DNA from: Lonicera japonica
Lineage: Eukaryota; Streptophyta; Magnoliopsida; Dipsacales; Caprifoliaceae
Length of the DNA: 64,000 nucleotides
Assembly: GCA_021464415.1 (NCBI GenBank)
Contig: JAKCWG010000374.1
Span: forward strand, 1 to 64,000
Reading direction: 5' to 3'
Below the pieces are notes generated by a model. It searched no databases, was not told the DNA's origin, and saw only the letters and a list, made by a program, of their open reading frames with translations. Positions 23,531-37,460 of this stretch are shown piece by piece (within the stretch, counting starts at the first letter, position 1; each line of letters opens with the position of its first letter). The translations under genes were made by a program, and so were the position numbers.

Positions 23531-23926
23531 TAAAAAAAGTGAACAAGATACAAAATCGTTATATGAACTAGGAAAATATGCCCTAAAAAAGTTAAAATAG
23601 TGGATAAACTGTAACAAATCCCTTTAAGTATTGCAAATAATTACAGAACAAGAAAAAAAATCATCAAACAGTTTCCCTTTTTGTTTTGGTTAAAAGGGTT
23701 TGAGGCTTTGAGCAACATAAACAGAAAGAGGACCTAAAAGCACATTTGAGGGCTCTTCAACAATTGACCGAGTAAATGATTACAAAAACTGCATGGTAAA
23801 TCTAAATTTGGAGATCTGGATTAAGGGTAGGCAAAAACAAAAAAAAAGGCCCTAATCTATAATGAAACTTAAAATAACATTACAAAAAAGACCTCATAAT
23901 ATGATTCAACATGATTTTAAACTTAC

Positions 23927-23996
23927 CCTGGATAACATTTAAACACAGTGTCAAATGGCAGAGGTCTCATCGAGTAAACTATTGTACGTGAAAGTC
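23927..23996 (-). pseudogene. Exon 6 of DUF1995 copy 2 with 4-nt insertion
   Basis: It encodes IVYSMRPLPFDTVFKCYPG before a GTAAGT donor. Against the 66-nt form in unit 2's right part, four extra bases (acgt) near the acceptor break the frame. VYSMRPLP..VF.CYPG is a strong DUF1995 signature. Confidence 0.8.
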
Positions 23997-24734
23997 CTGC
24001 AATAGTTGTATGTTTTTTGAAATAGAATTAGTAACAACGGATCATGCAGTTTCTTTAAAGAAACAATGTTAAAAAAATGCATCTTCGAAGACCAAAAAGA
24101 ATGTATGGGAGCTAGTATTTACAATCCACCCACACATGCAAACCAAAAACTACCACCACCTAAGGAGGACAATGTCTTGGCAAAACCAGAACCTATCCCA
24201 AAGAAGAGTTTGCTTCAAAAAAAACATGAACCCTCTCTTATCTGTCCACGCAAAGAGACAAAAAAAATTCTGCCTAATTGAACTCCCGAAAGGAAGAAGA
24301 ACCTACGTTCTCGTACCAATACGTGGCACTCGAAAACCCTTTACACATTAGAGGGTTATCAGAAAAAATCCTAATCCCCCCCTCTTAAAAAAAGCAAAAT
24401 AAATAACCCAACACAAGAAATAAATAATTCTAGAGCTTTCCTACAAGCTAATTGTTGCTCACAAAATTTCGTCAACGTTATAAAGATATAATAAGTAGTG
24501 ATGAAATGGCATGAACAAGGTCTGGATAGATATAAATCGTCCTTTCTCTCATTAAATTTACTTAAAATTGATTACGAACTGATAAAAATTAACGCTATTT
24601 AATTAAAAATATATTGTAACAGATAATCAATTCATATGACATACCATCATCACAAGTCAAATCAATGTACCCTTTTTTTCAAACTATGGCCAGATACAAT
24701 ATTAAACTTCGGCAGTCAACTAAATATCCAACAA

Positions 24735-25455
24735 ACTAATCGTTGTTCATTACATTTCATTAAAAAATTAAGGGAAAACAAATACTTTATTCATGAAATG
24801 CCATGAACACCATCAAATTGTAGCCATTTGTTTTACAAGCACAATGTTGTTCTTCAATCACATAAACTTTCTTCTATCACCTAAATATCCTACAAACTAA
24901 TCATTGTTCATGACATTTCATCAAAAGAGTAAGGTAAAAACTGTACTTGATTGATGAAATGCCATGAACATGATCAGATTGTAGCCATATGTTATACACA
25001 GGAGAGATGGGCCCCAAAATCACATAAACTTTCTTCTATCACATAAATATCCTACAAACTAATCATTGTTCATGGCATTTCATCAAAAAAGCAAGGTAAA
25101 AGAAATACTTGATTCATAAAATGCCATGAACACGATGAGAATGTAGCCATTTGTTTTACAAGGGAGAGATGGGCCCCACATGTTGTTCAGAAACTTTATT
25201 CCATCACCTAAATATCGTACAAACTAATCGTTGTTCTTGACATTTCATCAAAAAAGCAAGGTAAAAGAAATACTTGATTCATGAAATGCCATGAACACGA
25301 TCTGATTGTAGCCATATGTTTTTCAAAGGAGAGATAGGCCTCAAGTGTTGTTCTTCAATCAAATTAATTTTCCTTAATTAAATTTAAGTAATATGTTTTA
25401 AGAGAAGGCCATGGCCATTGGTTCACTACATAGTCCTATATATAGTCCTTCAACA
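24735..25455 (+). repeat. Cassette A of unit 2
   Basis: Four hairpin minisatellite units precede aggccatggcc and ctatatatag at 25436-25445. It occupies the expected exon 5/intron region of DUF1995 copy 2. Confidence 0.7.
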
Positions 25456-27406
25456 AAGTTTGAATTATCCGCCATAAACCAATTAGTCCTTTTTTGGTAT
25501 GCTCATAATGGCATTTTCTTTTGCTATGTTCTTAATGACATAATATTTTTAATTATAAACCTAATAAAGCAATAACCAAATTTTGTTAGCCTTAAATGTC
25601 TAAAAGTAATGATGGGTTTTGAATTCTTAAATTTGTTTAATCATCAACTCCATTTACGTCTCACGTGAACAATGATTCATTTTTTTAAGAACAATTACTT
25701 ATGGTTTTCTTTTTTCAAGTACAGCAAGATTTATTTCCACTCAAGTCAACCCATCAAATGCATGTTCTTAGTTACCTCCATTTCAATGGTCCCTGATACA
25801 ACTATTTTTGAAACATGACCGGTCTTAATAATAAGGAAACACATTAATAACTTTTTTATGAGGATCACGACATGTAACTAATAAAGAACAAGTTCTTATA
25901 AAAGTCCCCCCTTTTGTATCTTAATATACTTAATTGGTACCCTTAGAGTATATATTAACATATTTCATTTTCTTTTACATAACTCGGTTTGGTTCGATTC
26001 TGGACTAGCTAGCACTGAACCCGAACCAAACTATTCATTTTTGGTTTAGTTTTCCCGTTTTCTATTTTTTTTCAGTTCAGGGTTTTACAGTTTAGTCTAG
26101 ATCAATTATGTCCATTCGGTCAGTTTTCAGATTGACCTTAACTCCCCTGAGGTCAAGTACGTACAGGATCATCCAAGAGATTAGATGCAATTCGCTCCAC
26201 ATATTCAAACATCTGATAATCAGGAACAACCATAACTATAATCTCATCTTCACCCTCCATGTGCTTTCTATCACTAAGTTGACCATGAAGTCATAGAAGA
26301 GTCGGTTCGTACAAATATTTACATTCATAAAATACTATAATCATCGTATAATGTTCTATATTTTTAGTTAAAACTCCTACTGCTATAACAAGTAATGCAT
26401 ATCCTTCGAATCGTATGAATTTATTCACCTGGCAAATCCTAAAGTGGCATCTTTCCGTTTATTTCAAAAGTATAGCTGCACTAGCATCTGGATAGATGTC
26501 TTCAACTCTCTAACGGTAAAAATTCGAGTATGTTATTAGTTCTAGAAGTACTATAACATTAATATAAATAGTTTTCTACAGTCCAAATATCTCGTTAATA
26601 TTCGCCAATAAACCTTTTTACGTAATTCCTCTTTAACCTCATTAAAACTCAAACGGGAAAATGTTTGAAACATTGAAGGGCTTTTTTGACTTTTTCCCCC
26701 ATATTATATGCACAATTAGACTTACCCTCCTTTCTTATAATTATTAGAGTTCGCCCTTGCAAGCAAGGTAAATCCCAATGAAATAAGTAAAAATGGGGGC
26801 TTAAATCAAAGGATTACAATTATGGAAACTTAAATGTCTATTTTCACATTAAGATCACGGGGCAAAGTCAAACAGTTCTCTATTATGAGTAAGTTTCAAT
26901 CCAAATTAAGGAGCTAAAAGAAGTTAATAACGAACCTCACATGTGGTTTCCTCTATGAGGGTATCGACAAAAACCCTTGACAATTCCCAAAGTTCAGCTT
27001 GATCACCTTCATCATCAAGAAACTGCAACTGCAGGATTAAGAGCTCAACCTATGGAAAAGGGTTTCAAAATTGTGTACTAATAAGTAAAAACAGAAAGAA
27101 CACACTTGTACTATAATTAAAACCAAGACTAATATGATAAGAAAAATCCCTAAATCTTTTGCAAGCCATTGGATCTTACTACCTAATCTACAACGAGGTT
27201 TAAATTAACAGTCCTCCTCATAGACAAAAAGTTCATGTCGAGGTTTTTTTATATTTTCCTTTTGGTATAACAGAGAAAATCAATAACGAGGAATAACAAG
27301 AAATGCGAATATATGTGCATTAGTTCTGAAAATTAAATGCATTGAGATATGGATTTTTCTGACTTTGTATCTCCGAGTATATATAACATAAATATGGGGC
27401 GCATTG

Positions 27407-30400
27407 TGTGACACCCCGAATCCCGTTTTGAGATTTTCACCTCCAAGACCTGGTTAATCACGGGTGTCGTGCGCAACGGCGGGTTTAAAATAATAAGATC
27501 ATGACTTTTAAAAATATTCTTAGATAAAGTGTGATCTATTTAAAAATCCCGTTTCAGAAAATTTCGGCATGTGGAGTTCGTTTACACAACAATCCACCCT
27601 GTTAAGTTTAAAACCATTTTCATACCAAAAACAACACAAACCAATCCACATTTAAATCCACTCCACTAATAAAACCATTTACACAAGTTTACAATACATA
27701 TCGCTTATCAAAGTCATAGTTCATTTACAATACAACAAAAGCCCACAATTATATAACTTAGTCCTTTATCTAAGGACTACAGAGGTCTAAGGAAATTAGA
27801 GGCTTCTAAATGGACTCCACGCTCCTGCCCCGAAGCCTACCTGCAAAACTATTTAAGAAAAAGGATGAGCCAAATCGTAGGAACTATAGAGTTTTTAAAT
27901 AGAAAATACTTTACTTTAATATAATAGTTTGAAAATAATGCAATGCTATGCAACCCACACACCCGTGTATGTCGAACCCCACTAGGATTCTTATCCTAGC
28001 CACCGGAAGCCAACTACCCAATCGACCACTCTCCTCTCTAGACTTTCCATGGAATGGATCTCTACACATTCCTTAGTCACTAATGGATCATTGGTTTGAA
28101 ACCGTCTCTTCACAAATAGTAGCTTCCTATGGTTCGTCATATTATGGTGAGAGGGTTCTAAAATATGCTAGACCAACCTCACGCTATCCCACACATATAC
28201 CCAAAGTCGTTTACTAATAGCCAAGCATTTATCGTTTCCTCTTTGTGATTTGTTCATTATGAATGTCCATGCTTGGCCGACTAATAGGCTTTACCTCTTA
28301 CCATTATTTCATATCATTATGCTACGGTGTGTCCCACTAAGCTATCCGTTAGCTATAATTATCACTATAATTATTAGTAATTTATGTTCATTATGATCAA
28401 GGCAACTCTCTAAATTATCGGCGAGTATTCTCACACTCGTATCTCTTGTCTAAAAGACAATAGTCATTATAACTTTCCACTTTATACATTAGTACATTAT
28501 GAGTGGCCATGGCTTTCCTATGTGTATTATGATCCATCCGATCATGTCCAAAATCAAATAATGTGATTCCCATCACATTCGATGCATTATATACATAAAC
28601 AACATAGATATGATACAACAACAATAACAATAATAATAATAATATCCAAACACATCACATCGGTCCGTATCATATCTCTTGCATAATGCCTCAGTTTTAT
28701 CCTGCGGCCGTCTAGGCCCAGAACAACAGATCTCGACGGCTCCGAGGCTCTTGTCCATATCTCCTCCGAGTGGGGAGTGGCTCAGGGACTTGGTTCTCCA
28801 AGTAAGTCATTTGGAGATAATCCTCAAGACATTTTCTCGGGAATGACACTCCGAATAGTTAACGAGGAGAACACCTCAAACAAGCCACATCGACACTTTG
28901 GAAAGAACTACACCATGAGACCCCCTAGCAGGGCGGTGTCCATTAGTAGTCCAACTATTATCTGGAAAACTCACCAATTGGATAGTAGTGACACACGGGA
29001 CCTACTCTGCTTACCGGGGAAACTCGTCTAACCAAGAACACATAGTCCAGTTGGAAGGCAAGATATAAAGAGTGGGCTCTCCTTTGTGGATAATTCAACC
29101 AAAGGTGGAGTCACCTCCGTCTTTTTCCATGCATGGTTTAGGGACTTTCACCCATGGGCGACAATTAAGCGGCCTGTCTTCGAGTCACGCGGGACCTACC
29201 CGGTGCTCGGTCCAATAATTCAGCCCATATGTGTGATAGCAATAACTAGGAATATCATTTATATTCATAATGAATATCATCATCAACATCACACATATGG
29301 CATATCACATATGTAAATACAATCCATCACAGCCCACTATACATTCATCATAATCAAAGTAAGCGTTATTATCATGGTTCATTAGTGGTGCTAGATGTCT
29401 CATTGTGATATCATCGCTCATATTCTATGGCCAATTATGTACAATCTGTAATTTATGCCTTATAGCATAATAATACGACTTTATGAGTTTTAGCAGCTCA
29501 TATACTACATCCTACTCCATGCAAGTACCATTTCCTATAATTCTCACCTTAACCGGTAACTTTACGGTACATTAATATCCTACCATTATTACTAAGGCAG
29601 CCTACACCCCACAAAGCGGTAATCACAACACACAAGAGTGGAATATCTAAGGTTTGACACAAAATTATAGTCCAATGCGCACATGTGCACAAGTATCCCA
29701 AAACTTTGCTATAGCTAGCTTATGTCGTTGTGGACTTTGTGCAATTCTCAAGGATAATGATTTATATACATATCAACTAGCATAATGGTGCATCTTTATA
29801 GTTTATAATCCATAAACAACCCTTAATCATGCACAAATCCCGAAATCCCCAATTCATGATTCATACACCTAGCTAACAAGTGGGTGTGATGTGTAGGTGC
29901 AAGTTTGTGGCTTATAACATGAAATCAGTCACTCATATATGATGTTTGGATGATAATTTACTCATGCACATCACTAATTCAACTCTTACCCAACGAAACC
30001 CACATGAGCATGCAAACATACCTAGGGTTTCAAGAAAATACCCATTTGTGATAAAAATCTCTAAATCAACACATAATACTTTGAAAAACAAGTTTATGAT
30101 TAGTGTTCCCACCTAATTGAAGCTTTATCCTCAAATTGATGATGCGTGGTCCTAAATTCTAAACCCCAATCCCGAGCTCAAGCTGCCATGGATGAGGAGG
30201 AAGGATGAAGAAGATGAATAGTTGTTTAAAATAGGGGTGTGATGATTTTTTAGCTTAATTTATGGATAAGGGGTGAAAATCCACCAAAACCCTCAACAAT
30301 TTTCTCACTCTATCTCTCTCCAGAAGCTCTTGTGAGTGGTGGTGAATGAGGAAGAAGAATGGAGAAGAACGTATATATATAAACTATTGCTTAAATTTTC

Positions 30401-30944
30401 GAGTTACTGTTCACACGCACCACTTTTGGAACCTGCAGCACTGAACTTTGGACAACCATAACTTCTCGCTCAGAAGTCTAATTGAGATGATCTTTATGTC
30501 CACGAAAAGCTTATTCAAAGCTTTACAAGTCTCTAAGAAGAAGTCTCCTCAAGTTCAGGACAGATAATTCCTAAAAATTGACGAAATCAGCACGTTAATG
30601 TTACTAAATGAACAACTGATAATGATTTGCCTATTTTGCGCTCAGTTTCAACCTAGTAGGAGTCTGAATTTGCCTTTAGCCAAAACATGAAAGTTGTAGA
30701 TTGCCTAAAAGTATAGACCCCAACGTCGACGGAAAGTTAATCTGGCACGAAATGAAGTCAACTCGAACCACCCGAAATGACTTACGGATATTCTAACATG
30801 CTTAAATATATTAGTATAACTCGTTGCAAGTCTTCGAGCCATTTCGATCCTTTCGGAGCAAAAAATGGCTATCCGGAATCCACTTCTGCCTTACGCGTGA
30901 CCTATATCGCAATTCCGAGAAATAGAGAGATACAAAGTGTTACA
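27407..30944 (+). mobile_element. 3.54-kb Tekay-type solo LTR with CATTG target duplication
   Basis: It starts TGTGACACCCCGAATCCCG and ends GAGATACAAAGTGTTACA, bounded by perfect CATTG direct repeats (27402-27406 and 30945-30949). The empty sites are at about 9369 and 48091. Long TG..CA LTRs beginning TGTGACACCCC are typical of Gypsy Tekay/Del chromoviruses (family assignment from memory of LTR starts). There is no primer site, polypurine tract or coding domain inside, so it is a solo LTR. It lies in intron 1 of DUF1995 copy 2, on the opposite strand. Frames at 28415, 28573, 28777, 29086 and 30777 are chance frames. Confidence 0.88.
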
Positions 30945-32111
30945 CATTGTCTAGTTTTTTTAATGTTCCCTTTTGACATTACCCACTGCTTTTTATGTAA
31001 CTCTTTGAGATTCTCCCGCATGCATGGGGCAAAATCTAACGATACTGAAAACATGGGGTACATCTAAGTTCACATTTAAAATCAGGGGTAAAGTAAAAAC
31101 AGCCCTCAAGAAATAGGAACTCAAGCTAAAGAACTCGGGAAGGCCTCACCCTGATTTTGATGTTCATATTATACTAATAACAAACTCAGTAATCCATAAG
31201 TTAGCCACCAAATAGCATTCAAGGAATTGTAAGCCTGAGTCTTTTTTAAAAACATATAATGGTTCTTATTCCTCTTGATCGAAGACACAAAAGTTGTAAC
31301 TGCTTTACTTGATTGTCTAACTACACCCTCCAAATTAGAAGGCAAGTAACTAAAACACAAATTGCAACAAAAGTCAGTTCCCATTTTCTCAACTTCATTA
31401 ACATAATTAAATATATGTAGACCAACAAATCAGACATGTACTAGTCTGCCAAAAAAAAAACACAAAACATGCAGTTCGGCTCATACCGCATACAAATATT
31501 TTTATATAAAATATACAATGACATCCAACTGATATAAACTTGTCAATTAAATTTTGAATGCAATTGTATTATTATCAATATTTATCACTTATAAGCATTC
31601 AATTAGGTGTTAATTGAATGATCCCTTGATTATGGGATCGTGTAGATTTTTGTTGCTTTTTGGCTTTAATTTAGTTCTCATATTTGGATTCTAATTACAC
31701 CTCGTATATAAATATAAAGCTTCTCTATCAATTTGAATAAGATCAACAAATAACTTGGAAGGTTTTATCCCTCCCTTTAACCCCTGTTTTGGGCTATTCC
31801 CTTATTAGTACTCTAATGGTCGAAAGCCCCTCTAGTGTGTTCGGAAGCATATTTCTTGGACTTTTGTGGCACATTTTTGGCATTTTCTCTTCATCTCTTT
31901 CTATATTTGAGATTATATCATGCCCTTACTTTATCTATAGTAATATAACTCATGCAAGTTACGTTGGATCTAAAATTGATGGTCAATCAAGATTTGGCTT
32001 ATGTAATTTATATGGTTATTATTAATTATTTAATCTCATGAAAAAGTAAAAAGCAATATGTAGTTTCTAGACTTCAGCAGAAGCTAGATACTTGTGAGTT
32101 CCTTTGGGTTT

Positions 32112-34903
32112 TTGATGCCCTGATTCTCATTATGTGATTTTGATCCATAAGACCCGGTTAATCACGGAAGCCGTCGCTCACAACGGTAGATGTGGTGTAA
32201 AATTTATAATTTAGGAAAAACATTAGCAAGTATTACTCATTCTTAATGTGGTATGAGTAAAAAAAATATATAAATATAAACAAAAGAAGGTGTACATTAG
32301 ATTTTTACAAAAAAATCAGCATGGTCTCCTCTATTTTACGAATAACCAAAACCTATATAAATGATACTCATCAAATCATTTCTCAAACAAACACAATCGT
32401 TGAAGAAAAGTACATTCGTAGTCCAACCATGTTTAACTAAAGTAGTCAATTAATCTGTACAACTTATTTAAAACTCCAAATACAACTTGATTAGAAAATT
32501 CAAAGTAAAATGAATTCTTATAACCAAAATACAGCACAGAAGGAAATACCACCAAGGTATATTCATATCAAAAGTAGGCACTAGTTTTATAGCATTGTAT
32601 GATACTTATTACTTTGTCCATCCACAAGACATGTGTAACTGGTAGTTTAGACTTGTCCTAGTTATGTTCCGTCCGTGGGAACAATAATGTAACTAGTAGT
32701 TCGGACTTGTCGCAGTTATGTTCCTTCCACTGGAACAACAGTAATATGGCTACCATAGCCAAGTCTCTTATATGACATAATGGATCAACTAGGTATAATT
32801 ATCTATTGTGCACAGTCTGGCTCCCATAGCCAAGTCCTCCAAAAGAACACCTAGTGACAAGCCTTCCATAGGCTAATGTATAATGATAATCATATCTATG
32901 CAATTAAAGTGTCCTATCCAACTGGTATAACGATAGTGCCTGATAAAGGTAAAGCCGTGAATAAATCTCAAAACCAAAATAAGATATAAAAACTAGTAAT
33001 AATCCCATCCATAAGGAAAAATATAACAACCTTCCATAGGTTTAGAAATCCCATCAAATAGCAAAGTAGTAATAAAGTTCCATACTTTACGAAAAAATAT
33101 TAAGCTAATCATTATTGTTCATGTGTTCAATATATCATTACCATATGATATCTAAATCAAATCTCAACAAACATCATTTTATAAGTTCTAGTACCCAATT
33201 TACAAGATAAACCCACAATTGTTACTTTTTACAAACATATGCGCATATATCCATAATTTAGAAAAGCGTGGGTTTAAGCCATTTTATACCAATCATGTTT
33301 AATATCCATATGGTAGTCATATACATGTTTTTTGGAAGCCATTTCCATCCAAATCCCCACATCAAATCCATCTATAATGGTGTATAACTAGTATTACGAA
33401 ACTATTTACGCTCTGGTGGGCTTAAGGTCTAATCATAAGAAACTATGACTTGCAAGTGGGGATTTTGGCTTGATTATGAAATTGAGACTGTATTAAGTGT
33501 TCATACATCAAAAGAAATCATAAATTGTAACCTCAAACCCGTGCATGCAAGCCAATCACTGTCCATAACAAAATTTCCAATTTATTAATAATAAGAACAT
33601 GTAACAAGCAATACCTTAAAAAATAAATTTAATACTAGTGTTCCCACCTCAATTTGAAGCTTTAACACAAGTTTGAGAAGATTGATGATGATCTACATGG
33701 CTGGAATTTATACTACTCCAAGAATCCCTAAGCTGCCCAAACTGAATAAGATAAAGAAAATGATGGAGATGAAGAACAATTGTGATTCTTGCTCAATCTT
33801 GAACCCAAGGTGAAACCCCTCTCAAATCTCCCCAGAATCCGCAGACATCCTCACTCAGGGGTTCTGAATTGGTAGTGTATTGATAATGCTCCATATTTGG
33901 GGATTTTGGGGCGTAAATGAAATTAAAATCAGGTCAAAGGGTTAAATATGGGTCAAACCCGATTGATAAAATTTTCTGATTCTCTGTTCTTATTTTTAGA
34001 ATAAATTTTCACTCAGAACTCTGATTGATGCACCATTTTTTCCTAATTAAAGCTAACTCGGAGGTATATAACTTTTGTCGCTGGTAGTTTTTCCAAATCC
34101 CTAGCATATTGGTGCCAGAAATTCGTCAAAAACAGCAATCTGCCAAAATATATCCTACTGCATTTTCTGATGCAAGCAGATTTTACTTAATTTGATTACT
34201 TTGCACTTAATTATGACCCACGAGGAGTGTGAATTGAGTCTCGGTCAAAAAAATGGAAGTTGTATGATGGATCAAAATCTAACTAATGGCAGAAACATAG
34301 GGTTATTTTGCAATCGTATGAAGAAGTTATGCGCTTTCAAAGTTAGGGAAAAACTTATTTTGCCAATAAGGTTAATTTTTACCGTTGGCCTACCAAATTC
34401 AACCTCGGCCTTCTGAATTGCATTTCAACCGTACACTAATATGTAATATCACTAATGTCACATGTAAGAAGTTTTGAATACACACGAAGATGCCCGAAAT
34501 AAAAAATTATTACCCGAAGCAAGTCAAGTGATATAAATGTGACTAAAGAGCAATTGGACGTCCAAAACTCATTCAGACAATCCGAATTGCATTGCAACTT
34601 TACACACATACATATTATAAATAATAGGACCCCTAGAATCTATCTGTATTATAAAAGTATGCTTGTAATTGAATTTGACCACTCAAAGCCACGAAGGAGA
34701 ATAAATCAATCTTACAAATTGTTTACGTCTCAATACTCAATTGGGCCATCCAATACATGGTGCAATTAAGCACTAAAGTCCAATCAAACTAATTGGATGT
34801 GCAAGAGGTGTTCAAAACATAAAAATCATCTCGAGTCTAGAACTCACTACAAATAGTGCAACTATGGGAGGATTTATCGGGCTGTGGAGGCACCAGCGTT
34901 ATA
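32112..34903 (+). mobile_element. Old Tekay-like LTR relic, unit 2 (not interrupted)
   Basis: This is the same insertion as at 10523 in unit 1, but without nested elements: 2.8 kb, from ttgatgccctgattctc to gcgttata followed by ggatt. It shows the empty sites for the two LTRs nested in unit 1. A short tandem repeat of about 57 bp (gtaactrgtagtt..ggaacaacaataatg) lies at 32630-32745. Confidence 0.65.
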
Positions 34904-37144
34904 GGATTCGACGTGCACTTTATAAGAAGTGGGATATAGTCAAACAAAATTTTTTGAGTTTTTTTTTATTATTAGTATGCTTTTGAACTCATTCTTCACT
35001 TCTTCAATAGAGGAATATACATGTAAAGGTGGATATATATTTCATTAAGGAAAAACTCCACCCAAGAATTCTCAAATCTTGCATTGTTCCCCAAATCTTG
35101 CATTATTCCCCGATCCAAATTTTTTTCGATTTGTTTACATAATTAGTGGGTCATATCCCTCATTCATCCCGATAAGTTGCTTAGTACTCATAGTACAACT
35201 TTGAATTTAATAGTTTGTAAGAATACGCTAATTTCAACATAATCAATGGTAAAGGATACAAATTATTTTCTACTATGAGATTTGGTAGGTTTCTTATATC
35301 CTAGAAACGAATCTGGCACTATTCTTTTGAGACATCTTGTAAAAGAACCCTTGATTGTGGACTCGCATAGGTTTCCCTGCTTTATGGAATCGTTGATTTG
35401 GTATCCATATTTGTATTACAAAACTTTCTATCTATAGGAATAAAGGGCAATGGTCTTTATAAAACTAGCACAAATGGAGTACCACAGTAGCTAATACTAA
35501 GGAAATAGAAAAGTGTTGATATCTAATATCGAAAACAACTGTGAACTCCCTTCTTCGAAAATTAAAAGCTGTTATTTCACTTTCACACTATTTAAGAAAA
35601 CATCAATTTCAACGTTACACATGGTAAAGAACAAAACTTTTGTAATTGTTGTGTGATTTGGTATAAATTGCTTTTCAAAATTGACACATAATTACTATTT
35701 TAATAGAAGGACAAAAAAAGGAATAGTTTGGTTTATTAGTTTCGCAATTCACATGCTCGTAAACCACATTAAATGTTTAACCATGAATGGGAAATTTGAG
35801 CACCGCGTAATATCTTTAAATTTTTCCATCTCTGCAATTTTCCCTATTCCTTGTTAAAGCAATCAATACCCACAAAACATGCACAAGCATACATAGATAA
35901 ATGTTCGCAAATATTATCTCGTCTTAAATTAATAATTGATTGGCTAGTGTGTGAGATTCACTATTTTCAGTTCACTCACATTCCAACGCAGTGATTATAC
36001 ATCATTGTTTGAGTCACTTTTGTTAGTTCTATCCTAGTTTTTTAAGCTGGTTTTATACTCATGAGTCTAAATGTTATTAGAGCAGTAGCCATTCCGAGAG
36101 TGGGACCAGAAATAGTTTGGCCAACTATATCATATCGGGTATACGATCGGACATAGTTAACTGGCTACAGCGCAGACCATTTACAGCGAAGGCGCGACCT
36201 AGGGAACTCCTAGAAATTTAGGGATTTAGGGAGAAGAAATTTTCTGAGTTATTTTCTGATAAACATTTCATTAAGGAAAGAGTCCGCCCAAGAATTCTCA
36301 GGTCCTACTTTGTTCCTCAATCCCAAAGCTTTTTTATTAGTTTACAAAATTAGTTTGTCTGGTCCCTCATTCATCCCTATAAGTTGCTTTGTACTCATAG
36401 TCCCACTTTAACTTTGATATTTTGTAAGAGGACACCAATTCCAAGCTACTCAATGATTACAGGTACAACTTATTTTCTACTATGAGATTTGGTACGTTTC
36501 TTATATCCCAAAAATGAAAGTGAGTTTACTCTTTTGAGACATCCAGTAAAAGAAGCCTTGATTGTGGACTCGCATATGGTTTTGCAGCTTTATGGAAACG
36601 TTGATTTGGTTTCCGAATTTGTATTACAAAACTTCATATATATAGAAATCAAGGATAATGGTATTTCCATACTAGCACATATGGAGTACCGTAGTAGCTG
36701 ATACTGAGAAACAGGAACAGTTGGGTTACTGATATCGAAAATGACTATGAACTCCCTTCTTCCGAAATTAAAAGTCATTATTTCACTTTCACGCTATTTA
36801 GGAAAACACCAATTTCAACGTAACACATGGTAAACAACAAAACTTATGTAACTATTGTGTGATTTGGTATAAATTGATTTCCAAAATTGGCTCCTGGTCA
36901 TTATTTTAATAGTAGGACAAAAAAATTGAATAGATTGCTTGATTAGTTTCACAATTAACATGCTCACGAACAATATCAAATGACTAACCATGAGTGGGAG
37001 ATTTGAGTGCCACATATTATCTCTAAATTTTTCTATTTCTGCAATTTTCTCTATACCTTGCTGAAGTAAGCAATACCTACAAAACATGCACATGCATACA
37101 CAGATAAATGTTTGCGACTATTATCTCGACATAATTATATTGCA

Positions 37145-37460
37145 CCCTTTTGTTTCATATGGGAAAGATGGGGCCCACATGTTATTCTTCAATCACATCA
37201 ACTTTCTTCTATCACCTAAACATCCTACAAACTAATCATTGTTCATGACATTTCATCGAAAAAGCAAGGTAAAGACATACTTAATTAATGAAATGCCATG
37301 AACACGATCTGATTGAAGCCAATTTTTACAAGGAAGAGACGGGCCCCACGTGCTATTCTTCACTCACATGAATTTTCTTCAATTGAATTTAAGTAATCTG
37401 TTTGAAAAGAAGGCCATGGCCATTGATTCACTACAGTGTCCTATATATAGTCCTTCAACA
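37145..37460 (+). repeat. Cassette B of unit 2 (one unit deleted)
   Basis: This is a shortened cassette: the first and third hairpin units are fused, so one unit of about 165 bp is missing. It keeps gggccccacgtg with CACGTG at 37347-37352, ggccatggcc and ctatatatag at 37441-37450. The same shortening is seen in unit 3, which groups units 2 and 3 against units 0 and 1. Confidence 0.65.

Larger units (their letters stand above)
6383..24375. repeat. Tandem unit 1 (most complete, about 18 kb)
   Basis: This is the fullest copy of the array unit. Order: cassette A (6735-7435), exons 4-1 of DUF1995 copy 1 (8154-9774), conserved block (9990-10520), old LTR relic (10523-18491) with two younger LTRs nested in it, R1 (about 18505-19735), R2 with cassette B (19736-21760), then exons 8, 7 and 6 of copy 2 (22166-23996). 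Removing the nested LTRs (3.8 and 1.3 kb) leaves about 12.8 kb, close to the other full unit. Long stretches align base for base with units 2 and 3, with scattered substitutions and small indels. Confidence 0.85.
22166..31350 (-). pseudogene. DUF1995-domain protein, copy 2 (exons 1-4, 6-8)
   Basis: This is the most extended derived copy. Exon 1 (31350-31258) reads LPSNLEGVVRQSSKAVTTF but has a 5-nt length change and a weak donor. Intron 1 carries a 3.5-kb solo LTR. Exon 2 (27049-26936) is fully open (VELLILQLQFLDDEGDQAEL, WELSRVFVDTLIEETTCE). Exon 3 (26509-26429) is 2 nt short. Exon 4 (26278-26165) has the shared 1-nt deletion and its acceptor AG is changed to AA. Exon 5 is absent; cassette A (24735-25455) sits in its place. 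Exon 6 (23996-23927) has a 4-nt insertion. Exon 7 (23530-23422) is the only long exon 7 in the window. Exon 8 (22281-22166) ends QAASILSSLNRFMKLISK plus stop, but its two halves are in different frames. It is a multiply disabled pseudogene. Confidence 0.82.
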
